From the NCBI RefSeq assembly GCF_012912105.1, contig NZ_QMEA01000061.1:1-37943 (forward strand): 37,943 bases of DNA, given 5' to 3'. Both the position numbers and the translations under genes were made by a program. Below are positions 1 to 6,700 of the stretch, one piece after another. The DNA comes from Brasilonema sp. UFV-L1 (GTDB lineage: Bacteria; Cyanobacteriota; Cyanobacteriia; Cyanobacteriales; Nostocaceae). Each line of letters begins with the position of its first letter. Position 1 is the first letter of the stretch. Under the pieces are notes generated by a model that did no database searches, was not told the DNA's origin, and saw only the letters and a list, made by a program, of their open reading frames with translations.

Positions 1-37
1 GCTCCCAAATTTCACATTCTCCCAAAAACTTTCAGCC

Positions 38-277
38 TTAACTGAACCGTATTGTGTTATAGTCAGAAATTCCCCAGCCTAAGAAGCAAGCAAACCCAGC
101 TAAGAATATAACTGCACTCATCCAATGGACGCCTGAGTTAGGAGATGGCATCATCTCAACAGTGGTGCGAGATGAACCCTCAAGGGTAGTACGAATAGGG
201 GTACGTTTGACTGCCGCTATAACATTGAGCGAACATAAGGCTATACAAACTATCGCAGCAGCAAACTTAGTGTACAT
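38..277 (-). CDS. Small exported or membrane protein, function unknown
   Basis: The product is 79 residues. It starts with a classic signal peptide or first membrane segment (about residues 2-22, MYTKFAAAIVCIALCSLNVI, ending near an AA site), then a polar stretch rich in Thr/Arg/Ser, then a second hydrophobic segment (about residues 52-68). I chose the ATG at 275-277 over an upstream TTG because a GGGGGA ribosome-binding site sits just ahead of it. It begins one base after the stop of the upstream 281-residue gene, so translation is probably coupled. It is the last visible gene of a leftward operon of small membrane proteins. The pattern resembles envelope-associated small proteins of mobile elements, but I recognise no family. 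Function unknown; the gene call itself is fairly secure. Confidence 0.65.
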   Translation of the reverse strand: MYTKFAAAIVCIALCSLNVIAAVKRTPIRTTLEGSSRTTVEMMPSPNSGVHWMSAVIFLAGFACFLGWGISDYNTIRFS

Positions 278-278
278 G

Positions 279-1124
279 TCATCCCCCTGATTTATTAACA
301 ACAGGCTGTTTATTAAGAACTGCCTTATGCTGGTTTTTCTTCGTCTGCTGAAGATATATCTGCCTTTGCTCCTCCCGCTGCTTTATCCTCTCGCGGATGT
401 CTGCCACTTGCGCCATCTGCTCAACTGGATCTAGATATCCCTGCGCTCGTAATAACTGCGCCTGTGCCAAAGAATACGGCTCTTGAGCATTTCTAATTTG
501 AATGAACATTTGATTCAAATCTACCGACGGCTGGGATTCTAAATTCTGGGCATAATCAATAGCCTCAAGTTTGCCCAATATCAAAACAGCAGCCGCACCA
601 GAAGGTATTTTCTCCTCAACTTTCATACCATCAGTTCTGCGATATCCCCAGTAAAAAGTATTATTTCCAGAAGCTGCTTCTAATAAAACATCCAACGAGT
701 TGAATTTAACTATCTCCAGCGCTGGCATATAATGCAAGCGGTAAAATCCTGAGTTTTCGTCAGCTTGCATTCTGGATATTTCACCCCGCAGTTGTTGTCC
801 CCACAATGCTGCTGCTAACTGTCGCCATCCCGTCAGCGTAGGCGCACCCTCGACTGAGGAATAACTGGAAAGATGATCCATGTTGTAGTCAGTACGCGAA
901 AGCTTCTCCAAATAAACCTCCCGAATCTGAGAAACTTGCGCCTTGGCTTGTTGCACCTGGGATACAGAATTTTTGGGAATTTGCTGCTTCCACCCTACCA
1001 TTAGAGCAACCGAACCAATTACAGATAGCGCCCCAACGGTTGAACAAACAGTCCATAAGGTAACATTTACCTTTGTCCGCTTTCTTGTTTGCTTGGTATT
1101 TCGCACAGGGGTAGGAGTAAACAT
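279..1124 (-). CDS. Single-pass membrane protein of unknown function
   Basis: The product is 281 residues. A basic cytoplasmic N-terminus (about 1-20, rich in Arg/Lys) precedes one membrane segment (about 21-44) and a long soluble part with predicted coiled-coil character near both ends (about 53-75 and 225-265, Gln/Arg/Lys rich). This N-in, single-span topology resembles bitopic components of secretion or conjugation machines, but no motif confirms that. It lies between two small hydrophobic genes in a leftward operon, 7 bases from the upstream gene's stop and one base from the downstream start. I do not recognise the family, and the conjugation-like idea rests only on context and topology. 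Confidence 0.7.
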   Translation of the reverse strand: MFTPTPVRNTKQTRKRTKVNVTLWTVCSTVGALSVIGSVALMVGWKQQIPKNSVSQVQQAKAQVSQIREVYLEKLSRTDYNMDHLSSYSSVEGAPTLTGWRQLAAALWGQQLRGEISRMQADENSGFYRLHYMPALEIVKFNSLDVLLEAASGNNTFYWGYRRTDGMKVEEKIPSGAAAVLILGKLEAIDYAQNLESQPSVDLNQMFIQIRNAQEPYSLAQAQLLRAQGYLDPVEQMAQVADIRERIKQREEQRQIYLQQTKKNQHKAVLNKQPVVNKSGG

Positions 1125-1131
1125 AACCTAC

Positions 1132-1350
1132 CTATGTATTATTAATCACTAGACGCAAACGCGGACGTTTATTCAACTGACGGGCAACTGCTATTCCCGC
1201 ACCACCCACAACTATCCCAGTTACGAGTAACAATGGGTGCAAGGCAAGAGCTGCTCCTACTCCCATCAGTTGCCCTACCATACCAGATACCCCGAGGTTC
1301 ATTAATAATCCACCTGCAGCGTTCATCAAAAAATCAAATGCCGCTTGCAT
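1132..1350 (-). CDS. Small hydrophobic membrane protein
   Basis: The product is 72 residues and mostly hydrophobic and Gly/Ala-rich. There are two likely membrane segments (about 10-30 and 33-57), then a basic tail (KRPRLRLV). Length and glycine-rich hydrophobicity recall VirB2/TrbC-type pilins or holin-like proteins, but there is no clear signal peptide and no diagnostic residue. It starts two bases after the preceding 86-residue gene ends, within the leftward operon. Function unknown. Confidence 0.6.
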   Translation of the reverse strand: MQAAFDFLMNAAGGLLMNLGVSGMVGQLMGVGAALALHPLLLVTGIVVGGAGIAVARQLNKRPRLRLVINNT

Positions 1351-1352
1351 AA

Positions 1353-1613
1353 TTACTGCTCCCTAGACATCCAAATTACTATTAGTGCCAAAACAAACCC
1401 AATTAATTCGCCTAAACCGACACCAACCAAAATTGGAACAATACTTGAAATCTCGTGTTTTTCTTGAGTTGGAGGAACAGCCACCCACGTTCCAACTACT
1501 GTACCAGTTACCAAACTCAAACAATTTATACTAACTGCTACGGTAGATGTTTTACGAGCATTGAGCAAGCTCTCATCACGCAGTTGGTAAGAAACTGCAA
1601 GCATCTGGGACAC
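1353..1613 (-). CDS. Small two-span membrane protein
   Basis: The product is 86 residues with two membrane segments (about 25-47 and 58-82) separated by a short polar loop. I use the GTG at 1611-1613, which overlaps the upstream stop codon as TAGTG and has GAAGAAG just upstream. An ATG three codons in (1602-1604) is the alternative but lacks a good ribosome-binding site. The stop-start overlap argues for translational coupling to the upstream 206-residue protein. No recognisable family. Confidence 0.6.
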   Translation of the reverse strand: MSQMLAVSYQLRDESLLNARKTSTVAVSINCLSLVTGTVVGTWVAVPPTQEKHEISSIVPILVGVGLGELIGFVLALIVIWMSREQ

Positions 1614-2233
1614 TACTTCTTCGGAGATGGCTCGGTTTTCGGCTGCGAGGACTTCAAACGTCTGGGCTGTTGTGTCGATGTACCTACTAGTAAGGGATGA
1701 GTCTGTTCCCCCCAGTTGATCTTGCCGAAAAAATCGTTATCTATCCGAGTTTGAATTCGCTCTTGTGCTTGATCGTAACCAGTAATACCCTTGTTTGAGC
1801 TACTATTTACATCAGTACCGCCGTGAAAAATGAGCTCCTCAAGAGCGAGAGTAGAAGATTCTAGCACTACCTTATGACGCAAGTTTCCGAGCTGAATACC
1901 CTTGTCAACATCAAGGGTAAGCATTCCTACAAAACTATCAGGAGCAGCTTGTTCGGGATCAATACCAAACCGTTGTTTGATATACTCGCGCTTATCAAAA
2001 CGATGCTCTCCACCTTCAGAATTCTTTTGATCACGCATCTCTAGTAAATGACGAGCAGCTTCTTCAAGGGACATATCTTCAGAGCTTGCAGCAGTCTTTA
2101 ACTGAAGCAATTGTTGTTCCACTTGCTCGCCAACTGTGTCGCCTTGAATTTCTAGATTCAAAATTTGACAAACAGTCCGCACTACATCATGCGACACCTG
2201 CAACTGTTGTGCTAGTTGATTTATATGCTTCAT
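1613..2233 (-). CDS. Uncharacterised protein with N-terminal helix-turn-helix-like segment
   Basis: The product is 206 residues. The first 25 residues (MKHINQLAQQLQVSHDVVRT and on) look like a helix-turn-helix or IF2-N-like DNA/RNA-binding helix bundle. The middle is charged and helical, and the C-terminus is polar and basic, ending in lysines. The start at 2231-2233 is favoured over an upstream in-frame codon because AGAGGA lies about 8 bases ahead of it. The start lies inside the 3' end of the preceding gene (47-base overlap), which is compact, element-like organisation. It probably acts with that MerR-like protein, perhaps as a regulator or partition/replication adaptor of an accessory element. 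That role is inference. Confidence 0.6.
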   Translation of the reverse strand: MKHINQLAQQLQVSHDVVRTVCQILNLEIQGDTVGEQVEQQLLQLKTAASSEDMSLEEAARHLLEMRDQKNSEGGEHRFDKREYIKQRFGIDPEQAAPDSFVGMLTLDVDKGIQLGNLRHKVVLESSTLALEELIFHGGTDVNSSSNKGITGYDQAQERIQTRIDNDFFGKINWGEQTHPLLVGTSTQQPRRLKSSQPKTEPSPKK

Positions 2234-2585
2234 GACGTTCAATCCTCTTAATGACTGTCTGAACAATTAAGTTGTTTTTTTCTTCATTAGATATATGCTT
2301 CGTCAAAAAGTCATAAAGGCTTAAGTCATTGACTTTTTGCAAATAAGCATCTAAGCCACCAGCAGGAATCACCTGTTGTAAATATTCTTTACATGTCAAC
2401 CGTCGAATCTTGATAGCAACATAAAAAATGTCTGCAATTTCAACTGCTGCGGCATCAAAATAGCCTCCCCGCTTTCGTGGTTTGACTATACCAGCATAAG
2501 GATACCACCGTTGTAAAGCAGCAATCGAAATCCCGTATCTTTCAGCAAGTGTTTTCTGGGTGTAGATAACGTTTTCACATATCAT
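2187..2585 (-). CDS. MerR/excisionase-like helix-turn-helix protein
   Basis: The product is 132 residues. Residues about 7-45 form a winged-helix/MerR-like DNA-binding unit (TLAERYGISIAALQRWYP, then a wing-like PRKRGGYFD stretch), followed by helical segments to the C-terminus. The C-terminus lacks the effector domain of true MerR regulators, so it is closer to small excisionase or terminase-small-subunit-like DNA-binding proteins. It is the first gene of the leftward operon and is divergent from the DNA methyltransferase. The 404-base gap between them carries an inverted repeat and a palindrome that could be its operators (inference). Confidence 0.6.
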   Translation of the reverse strand: MICENVIYTQKTLAERYGISIAALQRWYPYAGIVKPRKRGGYFDAAAVEIADIFYVAIKIRRLTCKEYLQQVIPAGGLDAYLQKVNDLSLYDFLTKHISNEEKNNLIVQTVIKRIERHEAYKSTSTTVAGVA

Positions 2586-2651
2586 TTATCAAGCTCAATT
2601 CCAACTGAAAGAGAACATCAACTTCAAGACAATTAAACTAAGTCTTTACTA

Positions 2652-2672
2652 AAGAAAGTGTAAATCTTTCTT
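2652..2672. repeat. Perfect 7-bp inverted repeat (possible operator)
   Basis: AAGAAAG and CTTTCTT are separated by 7 bases (one helical turn between half-site centres is about 14 bp). It sits about 70 bp upstream of the MerR-like gene start, in the divergent gap 2586-2989. It could be a repressor site or a weak hairpin. Regulatory role is inferred. Confidence 0.3.
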
Positions 2673-2799
2673 GGATTCACAAGTCCTATCACTTTAGTAC
2701 AAGTTTCATTCAACTAAAACACAATACAAATTCAGCGAATCTCCTACTCAACTTCACATTTGTCAGGTTACATACTGTTTGTGGAGAATGCAAGCACAT

Positions 2800-2811
2800 T
2801 TGTATATACAA
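2800..2811. promoter_or_regulatory. Perfect 12-bp palindrome TTGTATATACAA
   Basis: This is an exact two-fold symmetric sequence in the divergent region between the MerR-like gene and the methyltransferase gene, about 180 bp before the latter. Such sites are common dimeric-repressor operators. No family-specific match is claimed. The rest of 2586-2946 shows no convincing gene; a 77-codon open frame there starts with TTG and has no ribosome-binding site. Confidence 0.3.
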
Positions 2812-2946
2812 CTTTAAGAAAAGAGAAGTATGATTCATCAGGTAAGAAAGTACTTAGACAGAAACATAGAGCCAAAAGTCAAGTTATTGTGAAGGATGAA
2901 CGATTTTATGGTAGTTTTTTCGTCAGAATACAACCCTTGACTTTTC

Positions 2947-2975
2947 TTGATTTTTTCAGTCAAAATAACTATAAT
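2947..2975 (+). promoter_or_regulatory. Sigma-70 promoter of the DNA methyltransferase gene
   Basis: The -35 box TTGATT (2947-2952) and a perfect -10 box TATAAT (2970-2975) are 17 bases apart. Transcription would start near 2982, leaving only about 7-8 untranslated bases before the ATG at 2990, where no Shine-Dalgarno sequence is visible. The message is therefore probably leaderless or nearly so. Confidence 0.55.
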
Positions 2976-2989
2976 TATGACCAAATCAA

Positions 2990-4147
2990 ATGAAGCTTGA
3001 GAAAACAGTAGCAGACTTTTTTGCAGGAATTGGTCTCGTTACAATGGGGCTAATTAAGCAAGGATGGCAAGTGAAATATGCCCTTGACTATAGCGACGAG
3101 AAACGCCAAATGTACCAGAATGCTTTTGGAGTCGGGCACTATCACTGTAAAGATATCAGAGAAATAAGTGGAACTGAAGTGCCTAAAGTAACCTTAGCCC
3201 ATGCCTCTTTTCCATGTACTAACATCTCTGTTGCAGGTTCTAGAAGTGGGCTGCACTCTGGAGAATCATCTACATTCTGGGATTTTGTCCGACTCCTACA
3301 TGAAATGGGGGAACTGAGGGAAATAGGTAAACCTCCTTTGATTCTTATTGAAAATGTGGAAGGTTTCCTAACTTCTGGGCGTGGAGAAGATTTAATCGTT
3401 GCGTTAAAAGCTTTAAATAATCTTGGTTACGCAGTCGATATTTTAATCATCGACGCTGCCCATTTTGTTCCGCAAAGCAGAGTGCGTTTGTTTATCATAG
3501 GTAATCTGTTTGGTTTCTCACAAAGTTATGATGAAATTGAACGGATTGTGAATAGACCAACTCATGCAAGACCTCAAAAAGTCAAAGATTTTATTGCTTC
3601 TAATCCAACAATCAAATGGAGCCTTCGCAATCTTCCGGACTTACCCCAAAGAACAATTAACTTAGCTGATATTGTTGATGAAACCGAGGAATGGTGGGCA
3701 AAAGAACGAACAGAGTATTTGTTCAATCAGATGTTTGAACGTCATAAAGCCCAAATTTGTTTAATGATGCAAAACGAATATTGGTCTTACGGAACTGTCT
3801 TTCGACGCATGAGAATGCGTGATGGCATTAAACAATCAACCACAGAACTAAGAACCGATGGAATTGCTGGATGTTTGCGAACACCGAAGGGAGGAAGTGC
3901 TCGTCAGATTATTGTAAAAGCAGGTTTTGGACGTTTTGATGCTAGATTAATTAATGCTTGTGAAAGTGCCCGTCTCATGGGGGCATCGGAGTATTTGATT
4001 CCTCAAAATATTTCACTCAATAATATACTTTTTGGTTTTGGCGATGCTGTTTGTGTTCCAGTCATCGAATGGATTGCTGCGAATTATCTTAATCCATTAT
4101 TTAATGAATTAAATAGCATGATAAAAGCTTCGCAAAGAGCTGCTTAA
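2990..4147 (+). CDS. C5 cytosine DNA methyltransferase
   Basis: The product is 385 residues and transfers a methyl group from S-adenosylmethionine to C5 of cytosine in a specific DNA site. The family motifs are in order: motif I FFAGIG (10-15, cofactor binding), motif IV with catalytic Cys76 in SFPCTNIS, motif VI ENV (121-123), motif VIII QSRVR (162-166), a target-recognition region (about 175-320), ESARLMG (325-331), and motif X as GDAVCVPV (351-358). All key residues are intact, so it is likely active. No cognate restriction endonuclease is recognisable beside it, so it may be a solitary methylase of a mobile element or an epigenetic regulator. Specificity cannot be read from the sequence. 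It is followed by the convergent gene pair at 4249-5430. Confidence 0.92.
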   Translation: MKLEKTVADFFAGIGLVTMGLIKQGWQVKYALDYSDEKRQMYQNAFGVGHYHCKDIREISGTEVPKVTLAHASFPCTNISVAGSRSGLHSGESSTFWDFVRLLHEMGELREIGKPPLILIENVEGFLTSGRGEDLIVALKALNNLGYAVDILIIDAAHFVPQSRVRLFIIGNLFGFSQSYDEIERIVNRPTHARPQKVKDFIASNPTIKWSLRNLPDLPQRTINLADIVDETEEWWAKERTEYLFNQMFERHKAQICLMMQNEYWSYGTVFRRMRMRDGIKQSTTELRTDGIAGCLRTPKGGSARQIIVKAGFGRFDARLINACESARLMGASEYLIPQNISLNNILFGFGDAVCVPVIEWIAANYLNPLFNELNSMIKASQRAA

Positions 4148-4210
4148 TTGGTCATAGGAAATGTAAGCATACCATCCTCAATACTCATAACGACTTGACC
4201 ATGTACTTTT

Positions 4211-4237
4211 ACTGTAAGGTTAAGTCCAAATTACAGT
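4211..4237. terminator. Weak hairpin between convergent genes
   Basis: ACTGTAA (4211-4217) pairs with TTACAGT (4231-4237) across a 13-base loop, in the 101-bp gap between the convergent methyltransferase and 178-residue genes. There is no clear T tract, so terminator function is uncertain. Confidence 0.25.
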
Positions 4238-4248
4238 CAATATATGAC

Positions 4249-4785
4249 CTATGCTGAAATTTTTTCAACAGAAACTTGATGCAGAATTCGCTCTTTTAAT
4301 GAATCTGCTGCAACTGCTGCAATAGTTTCCCAATCTTCTTGTTTCAACAACACCGCAAGCAATTCGCGCAGTATCTCTCGGTTAGAGATAAACTCTTGGC
4401 TATAAAGTTCATCTGTTCCCAAAACAACGAGTATGTGTTCTCTGACTTCTGGTGTAGGTAGCCTTAATCGTTGAAGTAGTCTCTCTCTTGCAGTTTTTAC
4501 CGCAATTTTCGTAGCTGTTCCTAAATTCCAATTATTCAACAATAGCCGCACTTCTCTATTAAGAGAAATACGTAAGGTTGTTAAACGTCCCAAAAGTTCG
4601 AGGTTCAGCATTAGGTCGCCAAACCCAGAACCCCAATCCAATCCAGCACCAATGTTACCACCTACTTTCTCCTCAGCAACAACCGCTTTTCGCAACCATT
4701 CTTCATCAAACAATAAATTCATCGGATTTACTGCGTTTTCTTGGCTAAAGGTGCTTTGATTGTAATTAGGTTCTTGCTGACTCAT
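4249..4785 (-). CDS. Uncharacterised helical protein
   Basis: The product is 178 residues. After a polar Gln/Asn-rich N-terminus (1-20) it is almost entirely predicted helix, including regularly spaced leucines (LLGRLTTLRISLNREVRLLL region, about 64-83) and an Arg/Leu-rich amphipathic stretch. No signal peptide, membrane span or catalytic motif is visible. The start is supported by GAGGA about 8 bases upstream. It lies 18 bases after the stop of the GNAT-like gene, so the two are probably one transcript and may work together. A pairing such as antitoxin or immunity partner is only speculation. Confidence 0.6.
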   Translation of the reverse strand: MSQQEPNYNQSTFSQENAVNPMNLLFDEEWLRKAVVAEEKVGGNIGAGLDWGSGFGDLMLNLELLGRLTTLRISLNREVRLLLNNWNLGTATKIAVKTARERLLQRLRLPTPEVREHILVVLGTDELYSQEFISNREILRELLAVLLKQEDWETIAAVAADSLKERILHQVSVEKISA

Positions 4786-4803
4786 TTACTTATCCTCGCT
4801 ACT

Positions 4804-5430
4804 TTATTCAGGAGAACGGCGAACTCCATACTCAAAATAAACTAGGTCGTCGTAATCTTCATCCTCACCTAAATCAATCATGCCTTGATTTTCATAAAAT
4901 TCTTCTGCTCCTGGTAGCGAATGCAACCCAACTCTACCCTCGTAACCTAGTTCTATACTGCGGTTTCTGGCAAAGGCTAAGAGCGCAGTACCAACACCTT
5001 TAAGTTTTGGTGGACGTTGGATAAATTCGCGGTTCCAAGGCGCAGAAGCAATTCCATCAATATATACCAAACGTTTACCCTCACTGATACGCGAACCGTG
5101 CATTTGAGTTTCGATAAGCATTAACCCTTGAGTTTCACCTGAGTACTCAATTGCATAGCCTTCGCGGTTCTCTTGTCTGTTAATGATGAACTTCAGTTTA
5201 AACTCCCAGTCCCAAAATTTATCTTCTTGTCCGTACAATCTTAATTGCTCTTTCCAGTTTGAGGTATAATCATTGACGTGATTTTGCGCTAATTCTACTA
5301 AATCTGCTTCCACAGCTATGCTATCTTGACCGCGAATTAGTGATACTTTTGTTCGCATCGCACCAGAATCGTGTGCATTAGTAGATTTTGATATTATCAG
5401 ATTTTTGATGTGCAATACGCACTTTGGCAC
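4804..5430 (-). CDS. GNAT-like acetyltransferase
   Basis: The product is 208 residues from a GTG at 5428-5430; GAGGA lies about 10 bases upstream. The ATG at residue 25 (near 5358) is an alternative start. The C-terminal half carries the GNAT acetyl-CoA signature: LKGVGTALLAFARN (about 143-156), in which the G-V-G-T loop binds pyrophosphate, followed by helix and LPGAEEFYENQGM (about 172-184), the usual last strand-helix pair. The N-terminal half is divergent and may recognise the substrate. Such enzymes acetylate proteins, small molecules or, in toxin types, aminoacyl-tRNA. The length and the lack of a paired ribbon-helix-helix gene in the same operon do not favour a classic GNAT toxin. The substrate is unknown. 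Confidence 0.65.
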   Translation of the reverse strand: MPKCVLHIKNLIISKSTNAHDSGAMRTKVSLIRGQDSIAVEADLVELAQNHVNDYTSNWKEQLRLYGQEDKFWDWEFKLKFIINRQENREGYAIEYSGETQGLMLIETQMHGSRISEGKRLVYIDGIASAPWNREFIQRPPKLKGVGTALLAFARNRSIELGYEGRVGLHSLPGAEEFYENQGMIDLGEDEDYDDLVYFEYGVRRSPE

Positions 5431-5587
5431 TTTGGCACGTCCTCAATGCGGACTAGACCAGCATCCGTAATCATTCTGTGCTATTGCTTATTCACCGTCG
5501 TCCTTCTTCCTGTCCGTTCTTATCAAACCTAATGGGGGATATCAGCTCCTTCATATGTGCTGAATCTACACCAAACCGACCATAAAT

Positions 5588-5638
5588 TGCACTTGTTTAC
5601 ATTCACGCTGCCGAAATCATGCCAAAAGAGCTAAAGAG
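5588..5638 (+). pseudogene. 51-bp relic of the duplicated helix-turn-helix gene
   Basis: This stretch matches 6257-6307 (inside the gene at 6015-6602) with 4 differences in 51 bases, and still reads YIHAAEIMPKELKS against YIHAAEIVPKELKS. Similarity stops abruptly on both sides. It is best explained as what remains of a second copy of the neighbouring gene after deletion. The rest of 5431-5698 shows no convincing gene. Confidence 0.6.
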
Positions 5639-5698
5639 CACACTTACGCACTTACTCCGTTACGTCAAGTGGACATATTCTAGCTTGTTGTGCATTCC

Positions 5699-5893
5699 TC
5701 ATGATTGCTTCCCTCTGTGCTTTAACCACTCATTCATCGCTTGCTCAATTAATAAATTGCATAAATTGCTGACTGTCCGCTTTTCCTCTTTAGCTCGTTC
5801 CTCAAGAGCTTGCATCAGTTCAGGTTCAAGATAAATTGTTGTTCTGGGTTTTTTTGTAGGCACGTCATGACATAAAGACTGGTTACAGTTCAT
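5699..5893 (-). CDS. Ribbon-helix-helix (CopG/Arc-type) DNA-binding protein
   Basis: The product is 64 residues. The fold signature is clear: a short beta strand TTIYLEPELMQALEERAK (about 18-35), then a second helix (KRTVSNLCNLLIEQAM). These proteins form dimers that insert the strand into the DNA major groove and usually repress their own promoter or act as antitoxins or plasmid copy-control factors. A GGGAG ribosome-binding site precedes the ATG by about 8 bases. No toxin gene follows it, so it is not an evident toxin-antitoxin pair. It is divergent from the 6015 gene, and the promoter at 5940-5968 could be its target (inference). Confidence 0.75.
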   Translation of the reverse strand: MNCNQSLCHDVPTKKPRTTIYLEPELMQALEERAKEEKRTVSNLCNLLIEQAMNEWLKHRGKQS

Positions 5894-5939
5894 TATTTTT
5901 GCTCCCTTCTAAATATTTGTCACTTAAGTGCATTACCTG

Positions 5940-5968
5940 TTGACACAGTTCATTACTATTCGTACGAT
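5940..5968 (+). promoter_or_regulatory. Predicted promoter of the 6015 gene
   Basis: A consensus -35 TTGACA (5940-5945) is followed after exactly 17 bases by TACGAT (5963-5968), a 4-of-6 match to the -10 box. It lies about 47 bases before the ATG at 6015 in the divergent gap. No Shine-Dalgarno sequence is obvious before that ATG. Confidence 0.45.
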
Positions 5969-6014
5969 ATCACTATCGGTAAAAAACTTCCACAGATTCC
6001 ATAAATAAGCAAAT

Positions 6015-6602
6015 ATGAAAAACTACGAACTGCTAAAAAATCTACCTAAAGAGGGCTTAGAACCTAGGCAATTCCTACGCCACTGCTTCGGTATAGCCTC
6101 ACTCAGTCCCCCAGAACTTCTCGAAGAGGAAACAGATTCTCAATACCGCAAAAAATCGATCACAGTACTGTGTGCGGTTTTAGGTGTACAAAGACCAACA
6201 GTTCGCAAGTGGGGAAGTGACCTCAATTTTGATGGGATACCCAACTACTGCAAATTTGCACTTGCTTACATTCACGCTGCTGAAATTGTGCCAAAAGAGC
6301 TAAAGAGTATCCTGCAAGGAGAATACAGCGCACCTAAAGTAGATGCTCAAACGTTTCTAGAAAAAATACTCCTCTACGGATTAACCGAACAGCAAGTACT
6401 GCAAACTGTTTCCCATGCTAACTTTCGCACAACTTGTGTCAAAATCCTCACGCAGGTATTACATATCGGCACTAAGTCAGTTCAAGACTGGGGTCAAGAT
6501 ATGTCATTTCGTAAAATGCCCACAATTCACAAACACACCTTGGGTTATGCCTTGGCTGCTATCTCTAAATCATCAAAAGCTTGGAACAAACAAGCAGCTT
6601 GA
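6015..6602 (+). CDS. Internally duplicated helix-turn-helix-like protein
   Basis: The product is 195 residues made of two tandem copies of one unit, offset by about 93-94 residues. FLRHCFGIASLSPPELL (20-36) matches FLEKILLYGLTEQQVL (114-129), and VLGVQRPTVRKWGSDL (55-70) matches VLHIGTKSVQDWGQDM (148-163); each is followed by a Tyr/Ala-rich helix. The conserved V-L-x-x-x-x-x-x-V-x-x-W-G core looks like a helix-turn-helix recognition helix, so it may bind a repeated DNA site as a pseudo-dimer. It is followed about 100 bases downstream by the 473-residue gene in the same direction, and a relic copy lies at 5588-5638. The duplication is directly visible; the DNA-binding role is inferred. Confidence 0.65.
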   Translation: MKNYELLKNLPKEGLEPRQFLRHCFGIASLSPPELLEEETDSQYRKKSITVLCAVLGVQRPTVRKWGSDLNFDGIPNYCKFALAYIHAAEIVPKELKSILQGEYSAPKVDAQTFLEKILLYGLTEQQVLQTVSHANFRTTCVKILTQVLHIGTKSVQDWGQDMSFRKMPTIHKHTLGYALAAISKSSKAWNKQAA

Positions 6603-6700
6603 ATTATTCGCGTTGACTCAAATTGGTGAGGCGATCGCCATTCCACCAAGAACTTGCGACCGCCTTCCTCAATAAAACCCAAAAATGGGAACTAAATAAT

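Noticed and set aside
2760-2993. 77-codon rightward open frame overlapping the methyltransferase start
   Set aside because: It begins with TTG, has no ribosome-binding site, contains the methyltransferase promoter within its 3' end, and its composition is not protein-like.
2990-5430. Complete restriction-modification system
   Set aside because: No endonuclease motif (PD-x-E/DxK, HNH or GIY-YIG) is visible in the two genes after the methyltransferase; one is GNAT-like.
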